From positions 1 through 17,491 of the forward strand of contig JAISDQ010000141.1 of the NCBI GenBank assembly GCA_031264605.1: a stretch of DNA of 17,491 nt, written 5' to 3'. The position numbers were made by a program, and so were the translations under genes. Positions 7,196-14,698 of the stretch are shown piece after piece; position 1 is the first letter of the stretch, and the number at the start of each line of letters is the position of its first letter. The notes under the pieces are model-generated. The model was not told where the DNA came from. It saw only the letters and a program-made list of their open reading frames with translations, and did not search any database. This DNA is from Synergistaceae bacterium (GTDB taxonomy: Bacteria > Synergistota > Synergistia > Synergistales > Synergistaceae).

Positions 7196-8439
7196 TTACG
7201 ATAGTCGGCGTTGGCCCGGGCGAACGCGAATACATGACCCAGCAGGCCGTTTCGGCGGTGAAAAACGCCCGCGTGCTTCTGGCCGGAGGCCGCGTCCTGG
7301 AGGCGATAGGCTCGGATACGGGGGCGCGTCTCGTGGAATTGCCGGCGGACGGCATGGCGGAAGCCGTGGTCGGGATTCTGGAAAGGGAGACGCGCCGCGG
7401 GGACGTCACGCTGGCGGTTAGCGGCGACCCCGGTTTCTACAGTCTGGCGAGGCGCGTCACGGCCCATTTTGGGCGCGACGAAGTGACATCGATCCCCGGC
7501 GTATCGTGTGTGCAGATAATGGCAGCGCGTCTGCGCAAATCCTGGGCCGGCGTGTCGTCGGCCACGCTTCACGGCCGCGCGCGGCCCGATATCCGTTCGC
7601 TGTCATCGAAGCTGCTCTCGTCGCCCGCGCTCGTCCTTCTGCTCGGAGAACCAGGGAAAGTCGCGGAGGACATCGGGTGGCTCTGTTCCGACGAACGCGT
7701 AAAAGAAGCCAAAGCGGCATTGGGCTGGGATTTGGGATTGCCGGGAGAACGGATAACGGAGGCCGCCACGCTCGCCGAAATTGACGCCGAAGCGCGAGGC
7801 GGAAGGCTCGCCCTCCTGTGGCTCGAAAAAAACCGCGCGCCGCGCGGTGACGAGAGCGGCGGCTGGACACGCGGGGTCGTTGCCGACGAGTGGTTCGAGA
7901 GGGAAGAAGGAGTGCCGATGACGAAATCTTTCTCCAGGGCGGTGGCGGTATCGCTCCTTTCGCCGCTCGAAGGGGCGCGTATATTGGAGATAGGCAGCGG
8001 AACCGGCGCGATGACTGTGGAACTGGCGCGCGCGGCTGGCGAATACGGGCGCGTGTCGGGCGTCGAATCGTCGCGGACGGCGCTGGAGCTCGCGAGACGC
8101 AATGTCGCGAGAGCCGGATTCACGGATAGGACGTACCTCACGGAGGGACGCGCGCCCGAAACTATGCCCGAAGGGCGTTACGACGCCGCGTTCGTAGGCG
8201 GCCACGGGGAGCGCCTCGAAGACGTTCTCTCGGCGGTTTGGGAACGCCTCGAATCCGGGGGCAGGATGCTTTTGACGTCGATAACCCCTCAAACCACGTC
8301 CAAAGCCCTCAAATACATTGGCGGCGCGACTCCCGCCGCGTGTGTCTGGCGCGCGCACTCGTCGTACGGGCGCAAAGCGGGAGACGACTGGCTGATGCTG
8401 GGCAACAACCCCGTGGATTTCATATGGGGGGACAAATAA
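7192..8439 (+). CDS. cbiET: CbiET fusion: cobalt-precorrin-7 C5-methyltransferase and cobalt-precorrin-6B C15-methyltransferase (decarboxylating)
   Basis: The 415-residue protein joins two enzymes of adjacent steps. CbiE (about 1-212) is a tetrapyrrole methylase with GVGPGEREYMT (6-16), VSGDPGFYSLARR (77-88) and SIPGVSCVQ (100-108). CbiT (about 230-415) has the entry motif DEWFEREEGVPMTK (232-245) and a class I methyltransferase site LEIGSGTGAMTVE (265-277), ending with a strand near DDWLMLG. It methylates C5 and C15 and decarboxylates the acetate side chain at C12. CbiET fusion is common (equivalent to CobL). The start GTG 7192 overlaps the cbiD stop by four bases. The frame is uninterrupted, so no sign of separate cbiE and cbiT genes. 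Confidence 0.95.
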   Translation: MITIVGVGPGEREYMTQQAVSAVKNARVLLAGGRVLEAIGSDTGARLVELPADGMAEAVVGILERETRRGDVTLAVSGDPGFYSLARRVTAHFGRDEVTSIPGVSCVQIMAARLRKSWAGVSSATLHGRARPDIRSLSSKLLSSPALVLLLGEPGKVAEDIGWLCSDERVKEAKAALGWDLGLPGERITEAATLAEIDAEARGGRLALLWLEKNRAPRGDESGGWTRGVVADEWFEREEGVPMTKSFSRAVAVSLLSPLEGARILEIGSGTGAMTVELARAAGEYGRVSGVESSRTALELARRNVARAGFTDRTYLTEGRAPETMPEGRYDAAFVGGHGERLEDVLSAVWERLESGGRMLLTSITPQTTSKALKYIGGATPAACVWRAHSSYGRKAGDDWLMLGNNPVDFIWGDK

Positions 8440-8440
8440 A

Positions 8441-9202
8441 TTGCGATCCGGCGGAACTATTTTCATCGTGGGCGCCGGCCCCGGAGACCCGGAGCTTCTC
8501 ACGCTCAAAGGGGCGCGGCTTCTCGAATCGGCGGACGTCGTGCTCTACGCCGGCAGTCTGGTGAACGAACGTATTCTCGAACGGTGCCGCGCGGGCTGCC
8601 TGAAAGTGAATTCGGCCGACATGGCGCTGGAAGATCAGGTGTCTCTGATGACGCGCGAGTCTCGCGAAGGGCGCGCGGTCGTCCGGCTTCACACGGGGGA
8701 TCCGTGCCTTTACGGGGCGATTTCCGAGCAGATATCGCGCCTTCGCGAAAATGGGATCGGATGCGAGATAGTGCCGGGAGTATCGAGTTTTCAGGGGGCG
8801 GCCGCGCGCCTGGGAGTTGAATACACCGTGCCCGGCGGCACGCAGACTCTGATATGCACGCGTTTGGAGGGGCGCACGCCGGTTCCGGCCGCCGAAGACC
8901 TCGGGAGGCTCGCGGCGCACGGCGCGTCGCTTGTGCTTTTCCTCTCCGCTGGAATGGCGGGCGAGGCGGCTCGCAAATGCGCGTCGGCCGGGATGCCGCC
9001 CGATACTCCCGCGGCATGGATATACAGGGCGACCTGGGACGACGAGCGATCGTGCGTCACTACGCTGGAGGAGCTTCCGGGTTCGATGGAGAAGGCCGGG
9101 ATCAAAAACCACGCGCTCATAATAATCGGGCAATGCCTGAATCGGGATCCGGGCGCGCGGAGTTTGCTTTATACGGGCGGTTTCGAGGGGGGACGGGCGT
9201 GA
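8441..9202 (+). CDS. cbiF: Cobalt-precorrin-4 C11-methyltransferase CbiF
   Basis: CbiF transfers a methyl group to C11 of cobalt-precorrin-4. The 253-residue product shows the tetrapyrrole-methylase signatures in order: FIVGAGPGDPELLTLKGA (8-25), VVLYAGSLVN, VRLHTGDPCLYGAISEQI (81-98) and VPGVSSFQGAAARLG (111-125), then YTVPGGTQTLICTRLEGRTP, which is characteristic of CbiF/CobM. The TTG start at 8441 lies one base after the cbiET stop and about 8 bases after the G-rich site GGGGGGA (8426-8432). The stop overlaps the next gene's GTG as GTGA. Intact motifs leave little doubt about function. Confidence 0.95.
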   Translation: MRSGGTIFIVGAGPGDPELLTLKGARLLESADVVLYAGSLVNERILERCRAGCLKVNSADMALEDQVSLMTRESREGRAVVRLHTGDPCLYGAISEQISRLRENGIGCEIVPGVSSFQGAAARLGVEYTVPGGTQTLICTRLEGRTPVPAAEDLGRLAAHGASLVLFLSAGMAGEAARKCASAGMPPDTPAAWIYRATWDDERSCVTTLEELPGSMEKAGIKNHALIIIGQCLNRDPGARSLLYTGGFEGGRA

Positions 9203-11775
9203 GGCGTTTTCATACCGACAGGGAGGTATTCGTGCTTCACTACGCGGCCGGAGAATCCACGGCGTCGGAACTCCGCGCCGCGCTTGGCGCGACAGACGCG
9301 CCGATTTCTGAGGGCGGAACGGAAGAAGCCTTCGCGTCACGGTGGCGCGACGCCGGAGCTTTCGTTTTCGTGGGCGCGCTCGCGATCGCGGTGCGCTGCA
9401 TACGCGGCTTGATAACGGACAAAGCGCTCGATCCGGCGGTCGTCGTCGTAAGCGAGGACGGGGGAATCGCGTTGCCCGTGATAGCGGGGCACATAGGGCT
9501 GGCCGTCGACCTGGCGCGGGAGTGCGCGGAGACACTGTCGGCCAGGGGCGCGCTTTACGTGCCCACCACATCGAGCGACAGGGCCGGTTTCACCGCTCCC
9601 GACCTCTGGGCCTCGCGGCGCGGATACCACATATTGCTGCGCAGCAGGCTGGCGGCAGTCATTTCAAAATTCAGGGAAAAAGGCGAGATAACCGCGTGGC
9701 TGGATCCGATCATGGCCGAGCGCGGCGTGGAGATGCCGCTTCCTTTCGGATACAAGGTCGTAGGGGAACAATCCGACGCGGATATCGTCATCTCGCCGAG
9801 AGCCATTCAGAAACTTGTCGGCGCAAAGCCGCAGATTGTGCCGAAAGTGGTGACTCTGGGAATCGGGAGCAGGGCGGGGGTCAAAGCCGAGACGATAGAG
9901 ACGGTCACAAAAGGAGCGATGTCGAAGAATTTCCACGGCCCTTTTCTGATGGAGTCGGTGGCGGAACTGCGTACCGTGGAGGCGAAGCTGGAGGAGCGCG
10001 GAATTTTCGAATTCGCCGAAAACCATTCACTCAGGGTAGTCGTTGTTCCCGACGCCGAAATACTGTCGATGGACGGCAAATTTTCGCCGTCCGCGGCCTC
10101 ACGCCATATCGGCCTGCCCGGCGCGGCGGAGCCGGCCGCGGCGAGCGCCGGACAACTGCTGGGCGAGCGGGTGGCCGAGATGGGAGTCACCATCGCCATA
10201 TCGCTGTCCAAACCGCCGGAGGTAGGCGAACTCGCGAGAACGGGGACGGGCCCCGGAGACGCGAGGTTCGGCACGGCGGAAGCCCGCGCGGCCATAGACG
10301 CCTCTGAGGTCATAATCGGCTACGAGCCTTACGTCGAACGGCTGCCAGAATCATGGAAGCGCGGCAAAATAGTCGAAACCTTCGGCATGGGCGAGGAGGA
10401 AGACCGCGCCGCGCGGGCTTTTTCCTACGTCGAATCGGGATACAGAGTGGTCCTGGTGTCCGGAGGGGACGCTGTGGTTTTCGGCATCGCGTCGCTGTGC
10501 CTGTCCATGGCTCCGGCGAGTATCGGCGCGGACAGAATCAGGGTGATACCGGGTATTACCGCGCTGCAGGCGGCTGGAATCGCCATGGGAGCCCCATACT
10601 CCAACGGATTCGCGGCCGTCTCCCTTTCCGATTACCTGCAGCCGTGGCGCGACGTGCTTCGCGCCCTCGAAGGAGCATACGAAAGCGGCCTGGCGGTCGC
10701 GATATATAACCCAGTGGCCAAAGGGGCGTCTGAAAAGCTGGAGGAAGTCAGGAGAATTTTCGCCTCCCGGCGCGCGGTGGTGGTCCGCGACGCCGGACGG
10801 CAGGGCGAAACCCTCGCGGAGATGCCCGTCGCCGGCCTTACTCCCGAAAAAGTGGATATGAGAAGCATCATTTTCATCCTCTCCCCCAACGCGGCCGAAA
10901 GGAACCTCGGAGACAGAAAAATATGGCTAGAGGCCAGGGGATACAAATCGGAAAAAGCCGCGCTGAAAAAACCCAGGATACTCGGCCAGTTTTTGGTGCT
11001 GGGCGGCGCGAGCGAGGGCAGGGAAGCAGCTTCCGCGCTTTTGGAACGCGGGTTTTCGGTCACGGTGTCGGTAACGAGGGACGCGGGCGTCGCCACGGTT
11101 CCCAAGGGGGCCAACGCGATAGTTGGCGCGCGCGACTGGAGAGACTGGTCGGAGATGCTGGACGATCCGGTGTCGAGGGATGGGCTTCTCGGCGTGGTGG
11201 ACGCCACTCATCCGTTCGCCGAGGAGGCGTCGCGGGAGATTTCTTCCGCGTGCGAAGCGGTCGGCGTTCCTCTTTGCAGATATTTGAGGAGGGAAGAACT
11301 TCCGGAGGACGCGGTAACGGCGGCCGATTTGAGCGAGGCCGTTACGCGCGCCATTGAACTGACTCCAAAGGGAGGCGTGATTTTCCTGGCGATAGGCACG
11401 AACGACCTCAATACCGTGATGCCGCGGATTCGCGAATCCGGGAGGGACGTGCTCGTCAGGGTGCTTCCGACGGCGGAGAGCATGCGGCTCGCCGAACGGG
11501 CCGGCCTTCTGCCCAAGGAGATAATCGCTTCATGGGGCGCCGGGAACGCCGATTTCAACGAGGCGCTATGCCGCGACAGAAACGTGCTCGTCATAGTGAG
11601 CCGCGATTCCGGGGCGCAGGGAGGCGTTGGGGATAAGGCCGAAGCCGCCCGCAGGCTCGGAATCCCTCTCGTGCTCGTCTCGCGTCCCGAGGAAATCGCC
11701 GGCATCGCGCGCGTTGACGACGCCGAGGGGTTATTGCGCTGGTGCGGGGGTTTGCCGGCGAAAAAAGGAGATTGA
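9199..11775 (+). CDS. cbiGHJ: CbiG-CbiH-CbiJ triple fusion: cobalt-precorrin-5A hydrolase, precorrin-3B C17-methyltransferase and cobalt-precorrin-6A reductase
   Basis: This is a single open frame of 858 residues from GTG 9199, which overlaps the cbiF stop and follows GGGGGG (9187-9192); the frame is open further upstream but that overlaps cbiF. CbiG (about 1-343) has FVFVGALAIAVRCIRGLI (55-72), VIAGHIGLAVDLA (94-106), TTSSDRAGFTAPDLWA, and VTLGIGSRAGVKAETI in its C-terminal half. It opens the lactone and removes the C2 unit. CbiH (about 345-586) has GTGPGD (349-354), VIIGYEPYVERL, VSGGDAVVFG (420-429), IPGITALQAAG and VSLSDYLQPW. It methylates C17 and contracts the ring. CbiJ (about 592-858) has LGGASEGREAA (601-611), VVDATHPFAEEAS and FLAIGTNDL, and reduces cobalt-precorrin-6A. 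The CbiH domain departs from the family at several conserved places. Fusion of all three is uncommon to my knowledge. Confidence 0.93.
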   Translation: MRRFHTDREVFVLHYAAGESTASELRAALGATDAPISEGGTEEAFASRWRDAGAFVFVGALAIAVRCIRGLITDKALDPAVVVVSEDGGIALPVIAGHIGLAVDLARECAETLSARGALYVPTTSSDRAGFTAPDLWASRRGYHILLRSRLAAVISKFREKGEITAWLDPIMAERGVEMPLPFGYKVVGEQSDADIVISPRAIQKLVGAKPQIVPKVVTLGIGSRAGVKAETIETVTKGAMSKNFHGPFLMESVAELRTVEAKLEERGIFEFAENHSLRVVVVPDAEILSMDGKFSPSAASRHIGLPGAAEPAAASAGQLLGERVAEMGVTIAISLSKPPEVGELARTGTGPGDARFGTAEARAAIDASEVIIGYEPYVERLPESWKRGKIVETFGMGEEEDRAARAFSYVESGYRVVLVSGGDAVVFGIASLCLSMAPASIGADRIRVIPGITALQAAGIAMGAPYSNGFAAVSLSDYLQPWRDVLRALEGAYESGLAVAIYNPVAKGASEKLEEVRRIFASRRAVVVRDAGRQGETLAEMPVAGLTPEKVDMRSIIFILSPNAAERNLGDRKIWLEARGYKSEKAALKKPRILGQFLVLGGASEGREAASALLERGFSVTVSVTRDAGVATVPKGANAIVGARDWRDWSEMLDDPVSRDGLLGVVDATHPFAEEASREISSACEAVGVPLCRYLRREELPEDAVTAADLSEAVTRAIELTPKGGVIFLAIGTNDLNTVMPRIRESGRDVLVRVLPTAESMRLAERAGLLPKEIIASWGAGNADFNEALCRDRNVLVIVSRDSGAQGGVGDKAEAARRLGIPLVLVSRPEEIAGIARVDDAEGLLRWCGGLPAKKGD

Positions 11776-11784
11776 ATCAAAATC

Positions 11785-11824
11785 TCGGGCGCTGCCCGAA
11801 CCCGGCGGGGAGCGCGCTCCCCGC
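11785..11824. repeat. Two adjacent hairpins in the cbiGHJ-cbiL gap
   Basis: The 126-base gap before cbiL contains TCGGGC/GCCCGA around a GCT loop (11785-11799) and, five bases on, a perfect 20-base palindrome centred on 11814/11815 (GCGGGGAGCG and its complement, 11805-11824). No T-run follows, so this does not look like an intrinsic terminator. It may be a processing or stability element that sets cbiL expression apart from the genes upstream. The rest of the gap is AT-richer and holds no convincing promoter, riboswitch or gene. Confidence 0.65.
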
Positions 11825-11901
11825 GCTCTCATCATAAAAGGAGCTCGGGGCGGAGTTACTGAGGATTTGTCTGTGAATTACTTAATTCGGAGTGATAGAT
11901 A

Positions 11902-12600
11902 TTGATTTTTTACGGTGTCGGCGTAGGCCCGGGCGATCCGGACATGGTGACGGTAGGCGCAAAGAAAGCGCTCGACGGGGCGGATGTGGTTCTGGTCCCA
12001 GTCTCGTCTTTGGGGCGAATGAGCCTTGCCGGCGAAATTTATTCGAAACTTAACCCGAAAAAGGCGACGCATCCGTTTTTTTTCCCGATGACCGAGGACG
12101 CGTCTTTCAGGGACAAGGAGATACTGCGCCAACTGGACGAATATTCCGCGCTCTGGGAGAACGCTTCTTCCGTGGCCCTGCCGGTGATAGGCGACGCGGC
12201 GCTTTATTCGACGGCCGCGTATCTTTACGCGGTCTGGCGTTCCCTGTGCCCGCTGCTTGAACTGAGGCTGCTTCCCGGCGTTTCGGCGCACTCTCTGGCC
12301 GGCTGCGCGGCGGGAGAGTTTTTGGCCCTGGGCGAAGAACGCCTTGCCGTGCTGCCGGGATCGGCGGATTTTTCCAAACTGTCGGAGACGATGGCGGTCT
12401 CGGATTGTGTCGCGCTCTACAAACCGTCCGCGCTCAAGGGAAATCTGCGGGAGCTTCTTTCGAGCACGGGCCCGTGGAAACGCGCTGTCCGCGTGCACAG
12501 GGCCGGCCTTCCCGGGGAACGCGTGGTGACGGGCGGCGAAGCGCTCATGCCGACTGATGATTATCTCTCCGTGCTCCTTCTCTGGAGAGCGAGGCAATAA
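11902..12600 (+). CDS. cbiL: Cobalt-precorrin-2 C20-methyltransferase CbiL
   Basis: CbiL methylates C20 of cobalt-sirohydrochlorin, the first methylation after cobalt insertion. The 232-residue product is of family length and starts MIFYGVGVGPGDPDMVTVGA, the SAM-binding loop, followed by a CbiL-type segment in which the substrate-binding region reads ADVVLVPVSSLGRMSLAGEI. The second motif is VIGDAALYSTAAYLYAVW (95-112), where GDA stands for the usual GDP, and LLPGVSAHSLAGCAAG follows (123-138). The start TTG 11902 is about 10 bases after GGAG. A 126-base gap with hairpins separates it from cbiGHJ, the largest gap within the operon. Seven bases after its stop the next gene probably starts. Confidence 0.93.
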   Translation: MIFYGVGVGPGDPDMVTVGAKKALDGADVVLVPVSSLGRMSLAGEIYSKLNPKKATHPFFFPMTEDASFRDKEILRQLDEYSALWENASSVALPVIGDAALYSTAAYLYAVWRSLCPLLELRLLPGVSAHSLAGCAAGEFLALGEERLAVLPGSADFSKLSETMAVSDCVALYKPSALKGNLRELLSSTGPWKRAVRVHRAGLPGERVVTGGEALMPTDDYLSVLLLWRARQ

Positions 12601-12607
12601 CAGCGCC

Positions 12608-13555
12608 GTGGAAATCGAGCCTATCGCCTCTCCGGGTTTCTGGGCGGCCCTTTTGAGGGCCGAGTGCGTCCTCACTTTGAACATCGCGGCCGGTCTCGCG
12701 GTGGGAGAGTTGATTTTGGGCCTCGGCCTCATCGACCGGCTCTTTTCGCCGCTCATACCGCGTCTGCGGCGCATCGGGATTCACGGGAAAATAGCGGCGG
12801 CGATGCTCTTGGCGCTCGGCGCCCCGCGTTCGGGGGCGGCCCTGATATCGCGGGCGCACGCTGAAGGAGAGCTGACCGACGACCAGGCCACGTTCGGGAC
12901 GCTGTCGCTCGCTTTCCCGGGTTATTTGAGAAGATGGACGGGGACTGCCGCCGTGGCGACTGCAATTGCCGGCGTTTCCGGCTTTATTTTCGCCCTGGTG
13001 TTAGTGTTGCGGAGCGCGTGCCGTTTCGTCTGGGTGACGTTCTTGCTCGCGAGGCGCGCTCGGGCTTCCGGCGGCGTCTTCGCGGAATTGGAAAAAACGT
13101 CTCCCGGGGTCCGCGAAAGGGCCGGCCGCGTACTGATCCTGCTGAGGCGCTCGCTGCCGTGGGCATGGATTTTTTTCGCGCTGACCTACGTCATCGTTCC
13201 GTTTGTCGACGGCGCGTTCTCGGAATACGCGTCCCGGGGCGGGCTTTTGTGGTTTCTGCCCGCGGAAGGATGGGCTGTCGCCGCGAGTTCCCTCGCCCAC
13301 GTGACGGCGGGCCTTTCGTCGGCCGCGGCCGCTTTGTCTGCCGGCAAACTCAGCGCGGCGCAGACGGTTCTGGCCCTCCTGGCGGGAAATTTGGCCGGCT
13401 CAGTGACGAGGACCATGAGGCAGAATGTGGGTTACTGGGTTGGCGTTTTCCCGAAGGGACTGGTAAAAAATCTTCTTCGCTGGCATCTGGCGACCACAGC
13501 CGTACTCGAGATTTTTTCGGTGCTGATAGCCTGGTGCGTCACGGTGGTGAACTGA
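12608..13555 (+). CDS. Membrane protein with nucleoside-recognition (Gate) domain, unknown substrate
   Basis: The 315-residue product has about seven to eight hydrophobic segments, for example CVLTLNIAAGLAVGELILGL, TAAVATAIAGVSGFIFALVL, WIFFALTYVIVPFV and TTAVLEIFSVLIAWCVTVV, broken by a basic cytoplasmic-type stretch (LARRARASGG to RERAGRVLILLRR). Polar Gly/Ser/Asn residues inside the membrane (HVTAGLSSAAAALSAG; LLAGNLAGSVTRTMRQNVGY) resemble Gate-domain proteins. I place the start at GTG 12608, seven bases after the cbiL stop; the frame is open from ATG 12557, but that overlaps cbiL by 44 bases, lacks a ribosome site and adds no recognisable sequence. It ends directly before hemA (TGA-ATG). 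Lying between cbiL and hemA, it might move cobalt, a corrinoid or an intermediate; that is inference only. Confidence 0.72.
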   Translation: MEIEPIASPGFWAALLRAECVLTLNIAAGLAVGELILGLGLIDRLFSPLIPRLRRIGIHGKIAAAMLLALGAPRSGAALISRAHAEGELTDDQATFGTLSLAFPGYLRRWTGTAAVATAIAGVSGFIFALVLVLRSACRFVWVTFLLARRARASGGVFAELEKTSPGVRERAGRVLILLRRSLPWAWIFFALTYVIVPFVDGAFSEYASRGGLLWFLPAEGWAVAASSLAHVTAGLSSAAAALSAGKLSAAQTVLALLAGNLAGSVTRTMRQNVGYWVGVFPKGLVKNLLRWHLATTAVLEIFSVLIAWCVTVVN

Positions 13556-14698
13556 ATGGGCAGGCTTTGCGCCGTCTCGATGGATCATAACTCCTCAACG
13601 GTCGAAACGAGGGGGGCCTTCTCGGCGCGCGTCGCCGCGTACATCGACGGTATCGTGCCGCGCGGCGGCGACGTCGAACATCTCAAACTCGAGACCTGCA
13701 ACAGGATAGAGCTGTATCTCGTGTTCGGCGGCGCGGACGACGAACGGGAAGCCGTTTCGTCGCTGGCCGCGGAGGGCGCGGCGACGATGTTCGGCGGCGA
13801 CGCCGTGAGACATCTGCTGCGCGTGCTCCTCGGACTGGAAAGCATGGCGAAGGGCGAGTCGCATATAGTGTCCCAGGTAAAAGCCGCTTACGGAGTCTCC
13901 GACGGATGCGGCAAAGTGCTGCACAGGCTTTTCCAGAGGGCTTTCGGCGTGGCGGCCGCGCTCCGTTCGGGATGTCATCCGGGCAGAGAGCCGTCGATAC
14001 CGTACATAGCGGCGAAACATTACGCCGAACATTCGGCCTCCCCGGCCGCGCCCGTCATGGTGGTCGGGGCCGGCTCGGTCGGTATCGAGGAGGCCCGCGT
14101 ACTGATTCTCATGGGACATCGGGTGATGATTGCCAACAGAACCGAACGTCCCCCCTGTTCCGCGATACCGGGCGCCGAGACTGTGCCGTGGAGCGAATGG
14201 CGCGAGCGGGCTCGCGAATGCGGGGCGGTCTTTCTTTGTACGTCGTCCCCCGTTCCCATATTGAGCGGCGGCGCTCAGGACGCTATGCCCGACGCGTGGG
14301 TAATGGATCTCGGCGCGCCGCACCAGAGCGAGCCGAGGAACCGCGGCGTCCGCGTGACTCTCGACGAGATGAAAACGATATCCGAAACCATGACGCGGGA
14401 GTACGGCGAATCTCTCTCCGCGCTGGAGGACGAAGCCGACCGGGCGGCGGCGGCGCTTTCGGCGGAGATATCCGTTCTCACCGACGATACGTGGAAACAT
14501 CTCGCGCTTGCCCGCGCGCGCGGGATAATCAAAGAACGGGCGTCACAGCACGCTCGCCGCCGCGGAGGCGGGGAGGAAGAACTCGAGGCGTTCGCGTCCT
14601 CGGTGATGAACGCCTTCCTGCGCCCTCTCGTCGCGGCGCGCGCGGCGCACAGTTCGAGGGCGTGGAGAATATTGTCCGGCGAGGGAAAAGAAGAATGA
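13556..14698 (+). CDS. hemA: Glutamyl-tRNA reductase HemA
   Basis: HemA reduces glutamyl-tRNA(Glu) to glutamate-1-semialdehyde with NADPH and opens the C5 tetrapyrrole pathway. The 380-residue product has the catalytic Cys48 in LKLETCNRIELYLV, the family segment GLESMAKGESHIVSQVKAAY (about 92-111), an NADPH-binding VMVVGAGSVGIEEARVLILM with MIANRT, FLCTSSPVPI, and a C-terminal helical dimerisation domain. ATG 13556 touches the upstream stop codon; GGTGGTGA about 6 bases before it is a modest ribosome site, so translation is probably coupled to the membrane-protein gene. The stop overlaps the next ATG as ATGA. Co-transcription with the corrin genes suggests this copy supplies precursor for corrinoids and is shut down by the same riboswitch. 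Confidence 0.95.
   Translation: MGRLCAVSMDHNSSTVETRGAFSARVAAYIDGIVPRGGDVEHLKLETCNRIELYLVFGGADDEREAVSSLAAEGAATMFGGDAVRHLLRVLLGLESMAKGESHIVSQVKAAYGVSDGCGKVLHRLFQRAFGVAAALRSGCHPGREPSIPYIAAKHYAEHSASPAAPVMVVGAGSVGIEEARVLILMGHRVMIANRTERPPCSAIPGAETVPWSEWRERARECGAVFLCTSSPVPILSGGAQDAMPDAWVMDLGAPHQSEPRNRGVRVTLDEMKTISETMTREYGESLSALEDEADRAAAALSAEISVLTDDTWKHLALARARGIIKERASQHARRRGGGEEELEAFASSVMNAFLRPLVAARAAHSSRAWRILSGEGKEE

Noticed and set aside
8854..9198. Upstream extension of the CbiG-H-J frame into cbiF
   Set aside because: The extra residues are antisense-like Arg/Gly-rich sequence overlapping cbiF. GTG 9199 with a G-rich ribosome site and a stop-start overlap starts exactly at the CbiG domain.
8420..9571. 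Long minus-strand open frame (383 codons) opposite cbiF and cbiG
   Set aside because: Its product is Arg/Pro-rich as expected of an antisense frame in GC-rich genes, and both sense genes carry all family motifs.
11776..11901. Second cobalamin riboswitch ahead of cbiL
   Set aside because: The gap is too short and lacks the GCCACTG and B12-box elements; only simple hairpins are present.
13906..14694. Upstream extension of the SirC-HemC frame into hemA
   Set aside because: The added sequence is low-complexity Arg/Gly-rich and lies wholly over hemA. ATG 14695 in an ATGA overlap starts right at the SirC domain.
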